Assembly: GCA_002389675.1 (NCBI GenBank)
Contig: DGQF01000010.1
Coordinates: 32,141 to 89,304, forward strand
Source: Gammaproteobacteria bacterium UBA4421
GTDB taxonomy: Bacteria > Pseudomonadota > Gammaproteobacteria > Pseudomonadales > Azotimanducaceae
Length of the DNA: 57,164 bases
Reading direction: 5' to 3'
Below are positions 16,790-25,928 of the stretch, piece after piece. Under the pieces are notes generated by a model that searched no databases, had not been told where the DNA came from, and saw only the letters and a program-made list of their open reading frames with translations. A program made the translations under genes and the position numbers. Each line of letters opens with the position of its first letter. Position 1 is the first letter of the stretch.

Positions 16790-19127
16790 TAGCGCGCCAT
16801 ACCTTTTCTGGGGTGGCAGGCATCTGGATGTCGCGTATACCTAATGCGTCGGTTAGGGCGTTGATGAACGCTGGTGGTGCACCGATGGCGCCTGCTTCAC
16901 CGCATCCTTTCATGCCCAACGGATTAGTGGTTGCCATGGTGGTTGTAAATCCAACGTCAATATCTGGGAAGTCATCGGCCCGTGGCATCGCATAGTCCAT
17001 GTAAGAGCCGGTAGTGAGTTGTCCATAAGCATCGTAGTGGACGTGCTCTAGCATCGCTTGGCCCAGACCTTGGATCACGCCGCCGTGAACCTGTCCTTCA
17101 ACAATCATTGGATTGCCGATCACACCAAAGTCATCCACGGCGACGAAGTTAAGTATTTTTGTCATACCTGTCTGTGGATCGACCTCGAGTTCGCAGATAT
17201 GTGTGCCGGCGGGAAAGTTGAAGTCTGGAGGATCAAAAAAGCATGACGCGTTTAAGCCTGGCTCTAATTCCGTGGTTGGGAAGTGATGGGCGCTGTACGC
17301 ATTAAAAGCAACCTCCGCGAAGCTTAAAGATTCATTGCTTGCGGGGCTGCTAAAGAGACCATTTTCAAATTCAACTGAGTCTGTTGCAACGTTGAGCAAA
17401 TGAGCGGCTATCTGAGTGGCTTTGTCGACGACTTTCTTGCAGGCCAATGCAATGGCTGATAACCCCAAAGGGCCGGACCGCGAACCAAAAGTGCCCACGC
17501 CGTATTGAACTTTGTCGGTGTCCCCATGAATGATTTCGACATCGTTGAAGTCGACGCCAAAACAGTCAGCGACCCACTGAGCAAAGGTAGTTTCATGGCC
17601 TTGACCATGACTATGCGACCCCGTCAGGACTTCAATGCTACCGGTCGGATTAACCCTAACTTCAGCTGATTCCCAAAGGCCAGCGCCGGAACCTAATTTG
17701 CCCATGCGGGCGCTCGGGCCAATGCCGGCGGCTTCAATATAGCAGCCGATGCCAAGTCCGCGCAGTTGCCCGCGAGCTGCAGAAGCTGCTCGACGTTCGG
17801 GGAATTGCGCTGCATTAATTTGTTGCAAGGCTTTATCCAGGTGCGCCTGAAAGTCGCCCGTGTCGTAAGTCATGTCCAAAGGTGTGGCGTGCGGAAATTT
17901 TTTGATGAAATTCATGCGCCTGAATTGTGCTGGATCCATGCCGATTTCGCGTGCAGCTGTATCCACCAACCGCTCAACCACATAGGCGGCTTCAGGTCGG
18001 CCGGCGCCGCGGTAGGCATCTACTGGTGCAGTGTTGGTGTAGCGGGCCACAACCTCACAAAAAATGGCTGGGATATTGTATTGTCCGGACAGCAGGGGCG
18101 CATAAACATGGGTGGGGATTAAGCTGCCGAACGTGGAGAGATACGCCCCTATGTTGGCTTGGGTAGAGACTCGCATGGCCGTGATATGGTGCTGGTCATC
18201 CAGTGCCATGGCAGCGCGAGTGACATGGTCGCGACCATGCGCATCTGTTAAAAAAGCCTCACTTCGATCAGCGGCCCATTTGACCGGCCGGCCGACGAGT
18301 TTGGCTGCCCAAAGACAGGCCACTTCTTCAGCGTAGTTAAAGGCCTTGGAGCCGAAGCCGCCACCTACATCTTCCGAGATGACTCTGATTTTGTGTTCTG
18401 GGCCAAAACCGATTATGGCTGCTAATGTGGTGCGAAGCCCGTGCGGGTTTTGACTGGCGATGTAAATAGTAAATTGTTCTTTGCCGGTATCGTAGTCTGC
18501 GTTAAGTGATCGAGGCTCCATGGCGTTGGGTATAAGGCGATTGTTAATCAGTTCCAGTTCGGTGATGTGAGCTGCTTGAGTAAAGGCGGTGTCCACAGCA
18601 TCTGAGTTGCCGACCGCCCAGTCAAAGACAACATTTTCCGGTGCGTTGTCGTGGATACGCGGGGCATGTTCTGTACCTGCTGATGCAACGTCCACCACAA
18701 CAGGTAATTCGTCATAAGACACGTGAACCAGCTCAGCGGCCAGGTTAGCCGTGGCTTTGTCTTCGGCCACAACAATCGCAACTGCGTCTCCCACGTAGCG
18801 TACCCGCTGGTCTGCGAGCGCGGGGTGTTCACCCATGCGCATGGGTGAACCGTCTCGTGAGTGGATCATAAATCCACATTGTAACGAGCCTAACCCGCTG
18901 TCGCGGAAGTCTCTGCCGGTGAAAACGCCAATGACTCCGGGCTGTTTGCGCGCGCCAGCGGTGTCAAAGTTGGTGATGTTGGCGTGCGCCACCGGCGCGC
19001 GCACAAAGGCTGCCCAAGTTTGTTTAGGCAGCACCACATCGTCGGTGAAACGCCCCTGACCGGTAATGAGGCGGCGATCTTCCTTGCGGATTACGGAGTG
19101 ACCAAATGATTTGGGTGGATGATTCAT
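16773..19127 (-). CDS. Xanthine dehydrogenase/CoxL family molybdopterin-binding subunit (form II)
   Basis: Large molybdenum hydroxylase subunit of 784 aa, with the N-terminal Ald_Xan_dh domain (about 20-130) and the cofactor-binding domain after it. The active-site loop reads AYRGAGR, the form II signature, so it is not a genuine CO dehydrogenase (which has AYxCSFR). GGGFGSKAF and the catalytic Glu in GCGEAGAIG are present. It should hydroxylate an aldehyde or N-heterocycle using water. The FAD and [2Fe-2S] subunits normally beside it are absent. ATG 19127 is preceded by GGAG and shares ATGA with the MarR stop, so the two are translationally coupled. Confidence 0.9.
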   Translation of the reverse strand: MNHPPKSFGHSVIRKEDRRLITGQGRFTDDVVLPKQTWAAFVRAPVAHANITNFDTAGARKQPGVIGVFTGRDFRDSGLGSLQCGFMIHSRDGSPMRMGEHPALADQRVRYVGDAVAIVVAEDKATANLAAELVHVSYDELPVVVDVASAGTEHAPRIHDNAPENVVFDWAVGNSDAVDTAFTQAAHITELELINNRLIPNAMEPRSLNADYDTGKEQFTIYIASQNPHGLRTTLAAIIGFGPEHKIRVISEDVGGGFGSKAFNYAEEVACLWAAKLVGRPVKWAADRSEAFLTDAHGRDHVTRAAMALDDQHHITAMRVSTQANIGAYLSTFGSLIPTHVYAPLLSGQYNIPAIFCEVVARYTNTAPVDAYRGAGRPEAAYVVERLVDTAAREIGMDPAQFRRMNFIKKFPHATPLDMTYDTGDFQAHLDKALQQINAAQFPERRAASAARGQLRGLGIGCYIEAAGIGPSARMGKLGSGAGLWESAEVRVNPTGSIEVLTGSHSHGQGHETTFAQWVADCFGVDFNDVEIIHGDTDKVQYGVGTFGSRSGPLGLSAIALACKKVVDKATQIAAHLLNVATDSVEFENGLFSSPASNESLSFAEVAFNAYSAHHFPTTELEPGLNASCFFDPPDFNFPAGTHICELEVDPQTGMTKILNFVAVDDFGVIGNPMIVEGQVHGGVIQGLGQAMLEHVHYDAYGQLTTGSYMDYAMPRADDFPDIDVGFTTTMATTNPLGMKGCGEAGAIGAPPAFINALTDALGIRDIQMPATPEKVWRAINQRL

Positions 19128-19606
19128 TGTGCACTCCGGTAGGTCGCTGGATCGATCTCTTGAGTTTCTAGTCTGGTTAGGCATTGTGCCATTAATGTTA
19201 AACCGTCGTTAAGCGACTGCAGTTGTGTGGTGCTTAAATCACGGAACAGGCGCGTGTAGATATCTTGGCTAAGGTGATTGCAAGCCTCAGCGATTGCTGC
19301 GCCTTGGCGGGTAAGCTGCAGGCTGAACAAGCGTTTGTCGGTAAGATTAGCGGTGCGGGCGATCAAATCCTGATTTACGAGGCGTTTTATTTGATGAGAG
19401 ACCGTAGATTGTGGCAGAGCCATCAAGCGCACAATATCACCCAAACCAATGTTTGGTTGTTCTAGCACAATGACCAAAATACGTGAGGTGATAAGGTCTA
19501 CACCAAAACTCTTGAACAAAGGATTGCAGATGCGCGCTAACTCAGCGTTCAATTGATGCACTTTAAACGTGGGGCGACTTTCGATCGGCGGGGTGGTTGA
19601 CGTCAT
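19124..19606 (-). CDS. MarR-family transcriptional regulator
   Basis: A winged-helix regulator of about 160 aa. The recognition region (LGDIVRLMALPQSTVSHQIK) is followed by a wing with RTANLTDKRLFSLQLT, where the D-K-R of MarR proteins is present. The first helix (LNAELARICNPLFKSFGVD) fits the dimer domain. The start is uncertain: ATG 19606 gives the usual length, whereas ATG 19657 would run into the opposite promoter. The gene is coupled by ATGA to the molybdopterin subunit and diverges from the P450/Rieske operon, so it is the natural candidate to regulate both, probably in response to the pathway substrate. Confidence 0.88.
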   Translation of the reverse strand: MTSTTPPIESRPTFKVHQLNAELARICNPLFKSFGVDLITSRILVIVLEQPNIGLGDIVRLMALPQSTVSHQIKRLVNQDLIARTANLTDKRLFSLQLTRQGAAIAEACNHLSQDIYTRLFRDLSTTQLQSLNDGLTLMAQCLTRLETQEIDPATYRSAQ

Positions 19607-19615
19607 TGAGTTATA

Positions 19616-19644
19616 TTGTTTTCGATATATTCTGTCACTATAGT
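19616..19644 (+). promoter_or_regulatory. Putative promoter of the P450/Rieske operon with palindromic -10 region
   Basis: TTGTTT at 19616-19621 and TATAGT at 19639-19644 are separated by 17 bases. The -10 lies within the perfect palindrome ACTATAGT (19637-19644), a possible half of a MarR operator. Transcription would start near 19651, leaving about 19 bases before the TTG start at 19670. Confidence 0.45.
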
Positions 19645-19669
19645 ACTGCAACATCATAAGGGGAAGGGT

Positions 19670-21013
19670 TTGAGCAATTCGACAGTGACCATATTGCAGG
19701 GTGGCCTAGTGCTGGATGGCCTAGGCAACGCGCCGCAACAAGCCGATGTGATTTTGCGCGGATCTCGCATTGAGGCGGTGCTGGAGCGCTCAGGGGCGTC
19801 AATTGGACCGACTATCGATGCGGGATCAGCAACGGTGATCGACGTGAGTGGTTTGACGCTGATGCCGGGCTTGATTGATGCGCATTGCCATATCAGTTTT
19901 GATGAACCCAGTTCGAACGATGAATTGTTTTTCCATCGCACCAGAGAGGGGCTCGCCGCCATCATTGCCGCCCAAAATGTGCAAAAACTACTGCGCGCGG
20001 GTGTGACTGGCTTTTTGGATGCCGATTGCTTGTTTGAAGTGGGTGTTGATCTGCGGGATGCCATTGAGGCAGGTATCGTATCTGGGCCGCGTATGTCGAC
20101 AGGCGGAAATGCTCTGATGACAGCGGCTGGGGGAACAGCGGGCCGCTTGATCCCCGATCAGGGTCGGATTGGTTACGGCAAAGTGGTCAATAGTCGAGAT
20201 GAAATCGTGACAGAGGTACGCCGGCAGATTAAACAAGGCGTGGATTGGGTAAAAGTCCATGTGACGGGTCTTACCCCGCGCAGTCGCGTGGTCGGTGAAC
20301 AGCAGGTTTGGCATTTTGATGAGTTGAAATTGGTGGTAGATACTGCCCATGATTTAGGCGCGAAAGTGGTGGGGCATTGTCGGGGCTCCAGCAGTATTGC
20401 TGATGCCGCTCGTGCCGGCTTTGATATGATTTTACACGCGACTTTTATGGATGATGTGGCCCTTGATGCGGTGGCCTCGCGTGGTATTCCAATTGTGCCC
20501 ACCTTTACTTTCCAAGCTAATTTGGCCGACTTTGGTCATCAAATTGGCGCGTCAGCGGTATTGATAGATAACTTCCGGCGTGAAATCGATGACAGTGTTG
20601 CGATGCTTAATAAGGCGCGTGCAGCAGGCGTGCCGCTGATTTGTGGGACAGAAAGTGGATTTTCGATGACACCCTACGGGCAATGGCACTATCGAGAAAT
20701 GGAGGTATTTGTAAAGGCGTTGGGTTTTAGTGCATTGGACGCCATTCGCGCGGGTACCAGCGAGGCAGCGCGGGCGTTGGGCTTGTATGGTCAGACCGGC
20801 GCTATCGCGCCAAACTATATGGCAGACATCATTGCTGTTAACGGAGCGGTGCATGAAGACCTGACTTGTCTGGCGCTTAACTCCAATATTAAACAGGTTT
20901 TATTGGGGGGTAAGTCAGTTGATTTAAGCCCTTTGCCCGCGCGTACGGATCCACCGGGATGGCGGGTTTCTCACTACGGCCACAAAATTTTACGACAACA
21001 AGATGTTCGTTGA
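19670..21013 (+). CDS. Metal-dependent amidohydrolase (imidazolonepropionase-like)
   Basis: A 447 aa amidohydrolase of the prolidase/imidazolonepropionase-like branch. Metal ligands: H-x-H in GLIDAHCHISF, a probable carboxylated Lys in DWVKVHVTG, His in VVGHCRG, His in MILHATF, and the late Asp region (CGTESG replacing the more common GTD). It should hydrolyse an amide, lactam or ester-like bond. It is the first gene of the nine-gene oxidative operon. TTG 19670 is chosen because AAGGGGAAGG lies directly upstream at the right distance, whereas earlier in-frame codons overlap the divergent promoter. The substrate is unknown. Confidence 0.85.
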   Translation: MSNSTVTILQGGLVLDGLGNAPQQADVILRGSRIEAVLERSGASIGPTIDAGSATVIDVSGLTLMPGLIDAHCHISFDEPSSNDELFFHRTREGLAAIIAAQNVQKLLRAGVTGFLDADCLFEVGVDLRDAIEAGIVSGPRMSTGGNALMTAAGGTAGRLIPDQGRIGYGKVVNSRDEIVTEVRRQIKQGVDWVKVHVTGLTPRSRVVGEQQVWHFDELKLVVDTAHDLGAKVVGHCRGSSSIADAARAGFDMILHATFMDDVALDAVASRGIPIVPTFTFQANLADFGHQIGASAVLIDNFRREIDDSVAMLNKARAAGVPLICGTESGFSMTPYGQWHYREMEVFVKALGFSALDAIRAGTSEAARALGLYGQTGAIAPNYMADIIAVNGAVHEDLTCLALNSNIKQVLLGGKSVDLSPLPARTDPPGWRVSHYGHKILRQQDVR

Positions 21014-21031
21014 ACGCGCTGGATGCAGTTG

Positions 21032-22243
21032 ATGAAAACGATTGAACTGACTGACTACGTAAGCGCTGAAGCAGCATTGCGCAGCTCTGAACTCAAGCAA
21101 GCGTTGTACAACGAAGGCGCTGTGTTGATGCAAGATGTTTTGGTGACACTGCATGGGGACGCGCATCGCTCACGACGACACTCGGAGATGCGCGTATTCC
21201 GGCGGGATTTTTTTAAGCATTACGAGCACTCGGTACTGCCTCAGGTTTTTGCTCAGGTTATGGCGCAAACAGACACTGCGTCTGCTCTGAATCTGGTAGA
21301 TCTGAATTATCGGTTTATGGTCTATCTGGCGTTGCAGTTTGCGGGTATCGACCGGCAGAGCGGAACGGTAGAGGAATTGTTATCGTTGATTGAGACGTTG
21401 CGGATGTTTGGTGTTGCGGCGACGCTCGGTCAGGCAAAAGACCCCAGCGACGCGGCTCAAACAAGCGCCCGCGTCATGGCCGTGATGGATCAATTTGACG
21501 TCCAATTTTTTACGCCCTCTGTGGAGCGCCGCCAGCGGCTTTTAGCACAAGTCACGGCGGGTGAACTCAGTGCGCAGGATTTGCCTCGAGACGTATTAAC
21601 CGTATTGCTGGAGGACGCGACGCAGCTCGATATGGCGCGTGATCAGGTTTTGCGCGAAACCGGTTTTTTCTTTCTTGCCAGCGCCCATACATCGGTGCAT
21701 TCGCTGGGCCATGCTGTTCATCATTTGCTGCATTGGTGTAACCAGCACCCGCAGGCGCGGGCGCACCTTGAGTCCGATGCCGTGTTGTTGCAACAATTCG
21801 TTCATGAAAGTTTTCGGTTGCATCCATCGAGTCCGATTGCCAAACGAGAAGCATTGAGTCGCGTTGAATTTTTAGATGGCCAGATCGCCGAAGTAGGGGA
21901 TACGGTGATTATAAACTTGCGCCAGGCTAACCGTGATCCTGAGGTTTTCGGGCAGGATCCGCAGTCATTTAACCCGATGCGCTTGGTGCGTCGTGGAACC
22001 AGTCGAACGGGAGTCACTTTTGGTATTGGTATGCATGCCTGTTTGGGTAAAAATCTAGCGGCCGGTAGCGCACCGGACCAAGCTAATGGGGCGAGTCAAA
22101 ATCATCAAATGGGTACGGTCGCTTGGATTTGTCAGCAGTTGTTAAAAGCCGGCGTTGCGCAGGATACGGCGGGAACAGCTCGTCTAGATCAAAGCATCGC
22201 GCGTGAGACTTGGCAGCACCTGCCCGTGACGTTTACCGCATGA
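21032..22243 (+). CDS. Cytochrome P450 (first of tandem pair)
   Basis: A 403 aa soluble bacterial-type P450. The heme loop reads FGIGMHACLG with Cys337 as thiolate ligand, and the K-helix ExxR is ESFR. The I-helix oxygen-activation segment is ASAHT (216-220): His219 stands where most P450s have Asp or Glu before Thr220. After the heme loop about 15 extra residues (SAPDQANGASQNHQ) come before helix L. ATG 21032 aligns exactly with the start of the neighbouring paralogue; an ATG nine bases earlier is possible. Its stop overlaps the next P450 (ATGA). Electrons probably come from the ferredoxin later in the operon. Confidence 0.92.
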   Translation: MKTIELTDYVSAEAALRSSELKQALYNEGAVLMQDVLVTLHGDAHRSRRHSEMRVFRRDFFKHYEHSVLPQVFAQVMAQTDTASALNLVDLNYRFMVYLALQFAGIDRQSGTVEELLSLIETLRMFGVAATLGQAKDPSDAAQTSARVMAVMDQFDVQFFTPSVERRQRLLAQVTAGELSAQDLPRDVLTVLLEDATQLDMARDQVLRETGFFFLASAHTSVHSLGHAVHHLLHWCNQHPQARAHLESDAVLLQQFVHESFRLHPSSPIAKREALSRVEFLDGQIAEVGDTVIINLRQANRDPEVFGQDPQSFNPMRLVRRGTSRTGVTFGIGMHACLGKNLAAGSAPDQANGASQNHQMGTVAWICQQLLKAGVAQDTAGTARLDQSIARETWQHLPVTFTA

Positions 22244-23409
22244 CGCCGTTGCGGCTGTCAACGTATGCACAGGCGCAAGAAGCATTGAAACATGCAGATC
22301 TGGCTCAGGCGCTCTACGACGATGCGCTTCACGTGATGGCAGACGCGTTGGTAACGCTGCATGGCGCGGATCACGCGCAGCGTCGCGCGGTTGAATTTGC
22401 GGTATTCAATCGCCGTTTTTTTCGCACCTATGAGACTGAATCTTTTCCGCAGACATTAGAACCTTTGTTGCAGCCCTGCCTGCAAAGCGGCGGCTGCGAT
22501 GTTGTTGCGTTGGGTTATCAAGTGACCATGAACTTGACCGCTGATTTTGCTGGGATAGATCGACGGCTTAATAACGCAGGCGAAACTGCGACGCTGTTGC
22601 GCTTAGTGAAAACGTTCAGTGCCGGTGCTACGTTGGCCCACGCAACGGGTCCACATGAACCGATCAATGCTGCTGTTGATGCGGCAATGGAGGAGTTTGA
22701 TGAGTTGTTCCTCAGGCCGTCTGTGGAGCGCCGCCGCCAATATATGGCCAGTGCGAAACCCTTACCTAATGATGTTCTAAGTCAGTTATTAACGCACGAT
22801 CAGACCGCAGACCTACCCTGGGATGTGTTGCGCCGGGAAATGGCGTTTTATTTACAGGCGGGGGCGCACAGCACCGCAAACAGCGCAACGCATGCTTTAA
22901 ATGAAATATTTAATTGGGTGCAATCGCCCGCGCATGCCCATGCGCTGGAGCCTGACATTGTTCAGCGATGTGTGCATGAATCTCTGCGGCTGCACCCGGC
23001 CAGCCCGGTTGCGCGGCGCAAAGCACTACAGGCACTTGAAATATGTGGTCATAGGGTTTGCAAAGGTCAGCGAGTAGTGATTGATTTGGAGGCGGCTAAC
23101 CGTGATGCTCAGGTGTTTGGTGCTGACGCTCACAGGTTCAATCCGGAGCGCTCGCTGCCTGCGCGCGTATGGCCTTTTGGGCTGTCTTTCGGTTACGGCA
23201 TACATGCTTGTTTAGGTCGGGATTTGGATGGTGGTGTTGTGCCCAAGCCGGGCCAGCCGGCGGTACACTTGGGCATCGTGTCTTTATTTGTGTGTGAGCT
23301 GCTTGCTCACCGAGCAAGGCCTTCGTTGGAGGATGCGCCAGTTTTAGATGCGGGGACTCGCCGCAGTCATTGGGGGTATTACCCGATCCAATTTGAGGGG
23401 GTGACATGA
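22240..23409 (+). CDS. Cytochrome P450 (second of tandem pair)
   Basis: A 389 aa paralogue of the preceding P450; the two align from the first residue (shared ALYxxA, TLHGxxH and PSVERRR). The heme loop is FGYGIHACLGRDL with Cys324 and the K-helix is ESLR. The I-helix segment is AGAHST (207-212), again with His at the acid position and Ser at the usual Thr position. The meander PER is kept (NPER), whereas the first copy has NPMR. It starts within the stop of the first P450 and overlaps the SDR gene by ATGA. The pair may act on successive intermediates or form a heterodimer; neither can be decided from sequence. Confidence 0.92.
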   Translation: MTPLRLSTYAQAQEALKHADLAQALYDDALHVMADALVTLHGADHAQRRAVEFAVFNRRFFRTYETESFPQTLEPLLQPCLQSGGCDVVALGYQVTMNLTADFAGIDRRLNNAGETATLLRLVKTFSAGATLAHATGPHEPINAAVDAAMEEFDELFLRPSVERRRQYMASAKPLPNDVLSQLLTHDQTADLPWDVLRREMAFYLQAGAHSTANSATHALNEIFNWVQSPAHAHALEPDIVQRCVHESLRLHPASPVARRKALQALEICGHRVCKGQRVVIDLEAANRDAQVFGADAHRFNPERSLPARVWPFGLSFGYGIHACLGRDLDGGVVPKPGQPAVHLGIVSLFVCELLAHRARPSLEDAPVLDAGTRRSHWGYYPIQFEGVT

Positions 23410-24143
23410 AAGGTTTTGTAGTGACCGGTGGCGCTAGCGGAATTGGCGCGGTAATCGCGCGCGCGGCAGATGCCGCAGGTTTTCGTGTTGGTATCTTAGA
23501 TCGGACCTCGGATGCGTCAGGTAACTTGGTCGACGAACTTCAGCACGCCAAGATGTTGCTCGCCGACGTCTGTGATGAGGCTGCCGTTGCCGAAGCTTTA
23601 ATGCGTTTTGGTGACGTGGATGTCTTGGTCAACAACGCGGGGATTTTGCGCACGGGGCCTTTGCTTGAGCACAGCGCAGAAAATTTTCGTCAAGTGCTCG
23701 ATGTCAACTTGACCGCGGTCTTTATTGCCGCGCAGGCAGCGGCTCGACAAATGTATGATCGTCACGGCGGTGTAATTATCAACATAGCATCAATCAATGG
23801 CATCCATCCGAGCCCCAACAGCGGCGCTTATACCGCAGCAAAAGCCGGTGTTATGGCGCTGACTCAGCAAATGTCTCTAGAGTGGGGGCAGTATGGCATT
23901 CGGGTGAATGCGGTTGCGCCAGGTTTTGTTGACGCGGGTATGTCCACGCCGTTTTATGCGGATACCGCAGTTCGCCAGCGGCGCGGTCGGGCTGTTCCGT
24001 TGGGGCGCTTGGGGACTGCGTCTGATATTGCTGATGCGGTGATGTTTTTAGCCTCTGATAGTGCAGCGTATATCAGCGGGCAAACCCTCACAGTGGACGG
24101 CGGTGTGATCAACAGCGTTCTCCAACAATTACCCCGTGATTAG
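23406..24143 (+). CDS. Short-chain dehydrogenase/reductase (SDR)
   Basis: A classical SDR of 245 aa. The nucleotide-binding motif is TGGASGIG near the N-terminus, NNAG follows at about residue 75, and the catalytic Ser-Tyr-Lys set is complete (IASINGIH, then YTAAKAG). The C-terminal end GQTLTVDGG is typical. Asp after the second strand (GILDRTSD) suggests NAD rather than NADP. It begins within the P450 stop codon (ATGA) and probably oxidises the alcohol produced by a P450. The next SDR follows with an eight-base overlap. Confidence 0.9.
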   Translation: MKGFVVTGGASGIGAVIARAADAAGFRVGILDRTSDASGNLVDELQHAKMLLADVCDEAAVAEALMRFGDVDVLVNNAGILRTGPLLEHSAENFRQVLDVNLTAVFIAAQAAARQMYDRHGGVIINIASINGIHPSPNSGAYTAAKAGVMALTQQMSLEWGQYGIRVNAVAPGFVDAGMSTPFYADTAVRQRRGRAVPLGRLGTASDIADAVMFLASDSAAYISGQTLTVDGGVINSVLQQLPRD

Positions 24144-24909
24144 TGCCGTGTCTGATTTAGCGGGTCAATCAGTGCTTATTACGGGCGGGGGCTCGGGGAT
24201 CGGCGCAGGCACCGCTGATTATTTGGTGGCCCGCGGCGCCAAAGTGACCATTTGCGGCCGGCGTCTAGAAAAAGTTGAAGCGGTTGCTGATCGCTTGGGG
24301 CCAGCATGTCTCGCCGTCGGGGCTGATATCACCGATAGCGATGCCCGCGAACGCCTGGTAGCGCTTGCGGTTGATCATGGCGGGGGTTTAGATGCTCTGG
24401 TGAATAACGCAGGCAACATGTACCGCGGAGCTTTAGTGACATTGTCTGAAGCACAGCTTGTCGAAGTCTTCCACAATAATGTCATCGCTGCCATGATGTT
24501 AAGCAGTCTGTGTGTCGAGCAACTGGCCAAACGCCAAGGTTCCATTATTTTTTTAGGTTCAATTCATAATCGTCGTGCTTTTCCGGGTGTCTCGCCTTAT
24601 GCGGCGACCAAAGGTGCAATTGAGTCGTTGACTAAGTCGCTGGCTGCGGAGCTCGGCCCGCAGGGGATTCGGGTGAATTGTGTCGCGCCAGGTGCGGTGT
24701 TCACCGAGATCAATCAGCGTGCGGGTTGGATAGACGAGACTCAGGCGCGGGCTCGGTTGGAAGAGATGGGTGACATACACGCGCTCGGGCGGATTGGCGA
24801 GGTTTCAGAAATTGCGCAAGCCATCACCTATCTGATTCAGGCCAGTTGGACGACAGGTGCAATCTTAGACGTAGATGGTGGCTTGGGGCTGGGAATTACC
24901 AAACAATGA
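24136..24909 (+). CDS. Short-chain dehydrogenase/reductase (SDR)
   Basis: A second classical SDR of about 257 aa. It has TGGGSGIG, NNAGN, the catalytic Ser in LGSIHNRR and YAATKGA with Tyr and Lys. An Arg pair after the second strand (CGRRLEK) suggests NADP preference, unlike the preceding SDR, so the two may work in opposite redox directions. The start is uncertain: GTG 24136 overlaps the previous stop, and GTG 24148 gives a more usual N-terminus; no good ribosome binding site separates them. It ends just before the second amidohydrolase. Confidence 0.87.
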   Translation: MISAVSDLAGQSVLITGGGSGIGAGTADYLVARGAKVTICGRRLEKVEAVADRLGPACLAVGADITDSDARERLVALAVDHGGGLDALVNNAGNMYRGALVTLSEAQLVEVFHNNVIAAMMLSSLCVEQLAKRQGSIIFLGSIHNRRAFPGVSPYAATKGAIESLTKSLAAELGPQGIRVNCVAPGAVFTEINQRAGWIDETQARARLEEMGDIHALGRIGEVSEIAQAITYLIQASWTTGAILDVDGGLGLGITKQ

Positions 24910-24920
24910 TCGGAGGGGCT

Positions 24921-25928
24921 ATGGGTTTAATCGGAGCACAAACCATTGATGTGCACGCGCATGTTGTGCTCGATGCAACCATGGGCGCTGCTGGCGCGCA
25001 GGGGCCCGAGTTAACCATCGAGCAGCCGCCGCGTTTTCGAGCGGGCGATTACGAGCTCGTTGGCGTGAAATATCGCAACAGTCCGTTTATGGATCCGCAG
25101 TTACGTTTGACGGCAATGGATGAGGTTGGCATTGATTATCAGGTGTTATCGCCGAATCCGTTGACCTATTTTCACTATATTTCGTCGCGGCAGGCTCAGC
25201 ATTTTTGTCGAACTCATAACAATGCATTGGCAAGCCTTGTAGGTGATCATGCCGATCGCCTGGGCGCCTTTGCGGCGATTCCGATGCAGGATATTGGGTT
25301 TGCTATGGAAGAAACCGAGCGCGCGGTGACCGAGCTGGGATTCTACGCACCCTACATTGGTACGGATTTTGGTGTTGCGCTAAACGATTCCAGCCTTGAT
25401 CCTTTTTATGACTTGCTTGTCCGATTGGATGTCCCTCTTTTTATCCATCCGGCGCCGGCAGGCATTGACGGTCCGGCTGGCGATCCACGCCTAAAACAGT
25501 TTGATCTGGACATAATTGTTGGTTTTGCGGCGCAGGAAACCATTGCGGTTTGCACGCTGATTTATGGCGGCGTCCTTGAGCGCCACCCGCGCTTAGATGT
25601 TTGTTTGAGTCACGGCGGCGGCGCGACGGGATATGCCTATGGTCGTATGGCAATGGCAGCGCGTAAGCGTCCTTGGGCCAGTGATGCATTGCGTGCCGAT
25701 GGCGCATTTGACGCCTTATTACACCGTTTGTGGTTCGATGCTCATGTGCACAGCGACGATGCGTTGACGCTGCTCAAGCAGCACGTCAACGGTGAACATT
25801 TGGTGTTTGGGACTAACTTTGCCGGTTGGGATCAGCAGTCTTATGATGTCCGAAGCGAAGCCGCGCCCTACGCGGACAACACGCGGCGCTTATTACGCGG
25901 TGCCGTGGAGGAGCGGTCAGGCAGATGA
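24921..25928 (+). CDS. Amidohydrolase 2 family protein (ACMSD-like decarboxylase type)
   Basis: A 335 aa TIM-barrel metalloenzyme of the amidohydrolase-related group that includes aminocarboxymuconate semialdehyde decarboxylase and gamma-resorcylate decarboxylase. The N-terminal H-x-H lies in IDVHAHVV, the central His in PLFIHPAP, a His in LSHGGG, and the late metal or catalytic position is FGTNFAG (Asn where Asp is usual). ATG 24921 is preceded by GGAGGGG; ATG 24906 inside the previous stop is the alternative. A non-oxidative decarboxylation or C-C hydrolysis in the pathway is likely. Its stop overlaps the ferredoxin start (ATGA). Confidence 0.83.
   Translation: MGLIGAQTIDVHAHVVLDATMGAAGAQGPELTIEQPPRFRAGDYELVGVKYRNSPFMDPQLRLTAMDEVGIDYQVLSPNPLTYFHYISSRQAQHFCRTHNNALASLVGDHADRLGAFAAIPMQDIGFAMEETERAVTELGFYAPYIGTDFGVALNDSSLDPFYDLLVRLDVPLFIHPAPAGIDGPAGDPRLKQFDLDIIVGFAAQETIAVCTLIYGGVLERHPRLDVCLSHGGGATGYAYGRMAMAARKRPWASDALRADGAFDALLHRLWFDAHVHSDDALTLLKQHVNGEHLVFGTNFAGWDQQSYDVRSEAAPYADNTRRLLRGAVEERSGR

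Noticed and set aside
16773..19127. Genuine carbon monoxide dehydrogenase
   Set aside because: The active-site loop is AYRGAGR rather than the AYxCSFR of true CoxL, and the other two subunits are missing.
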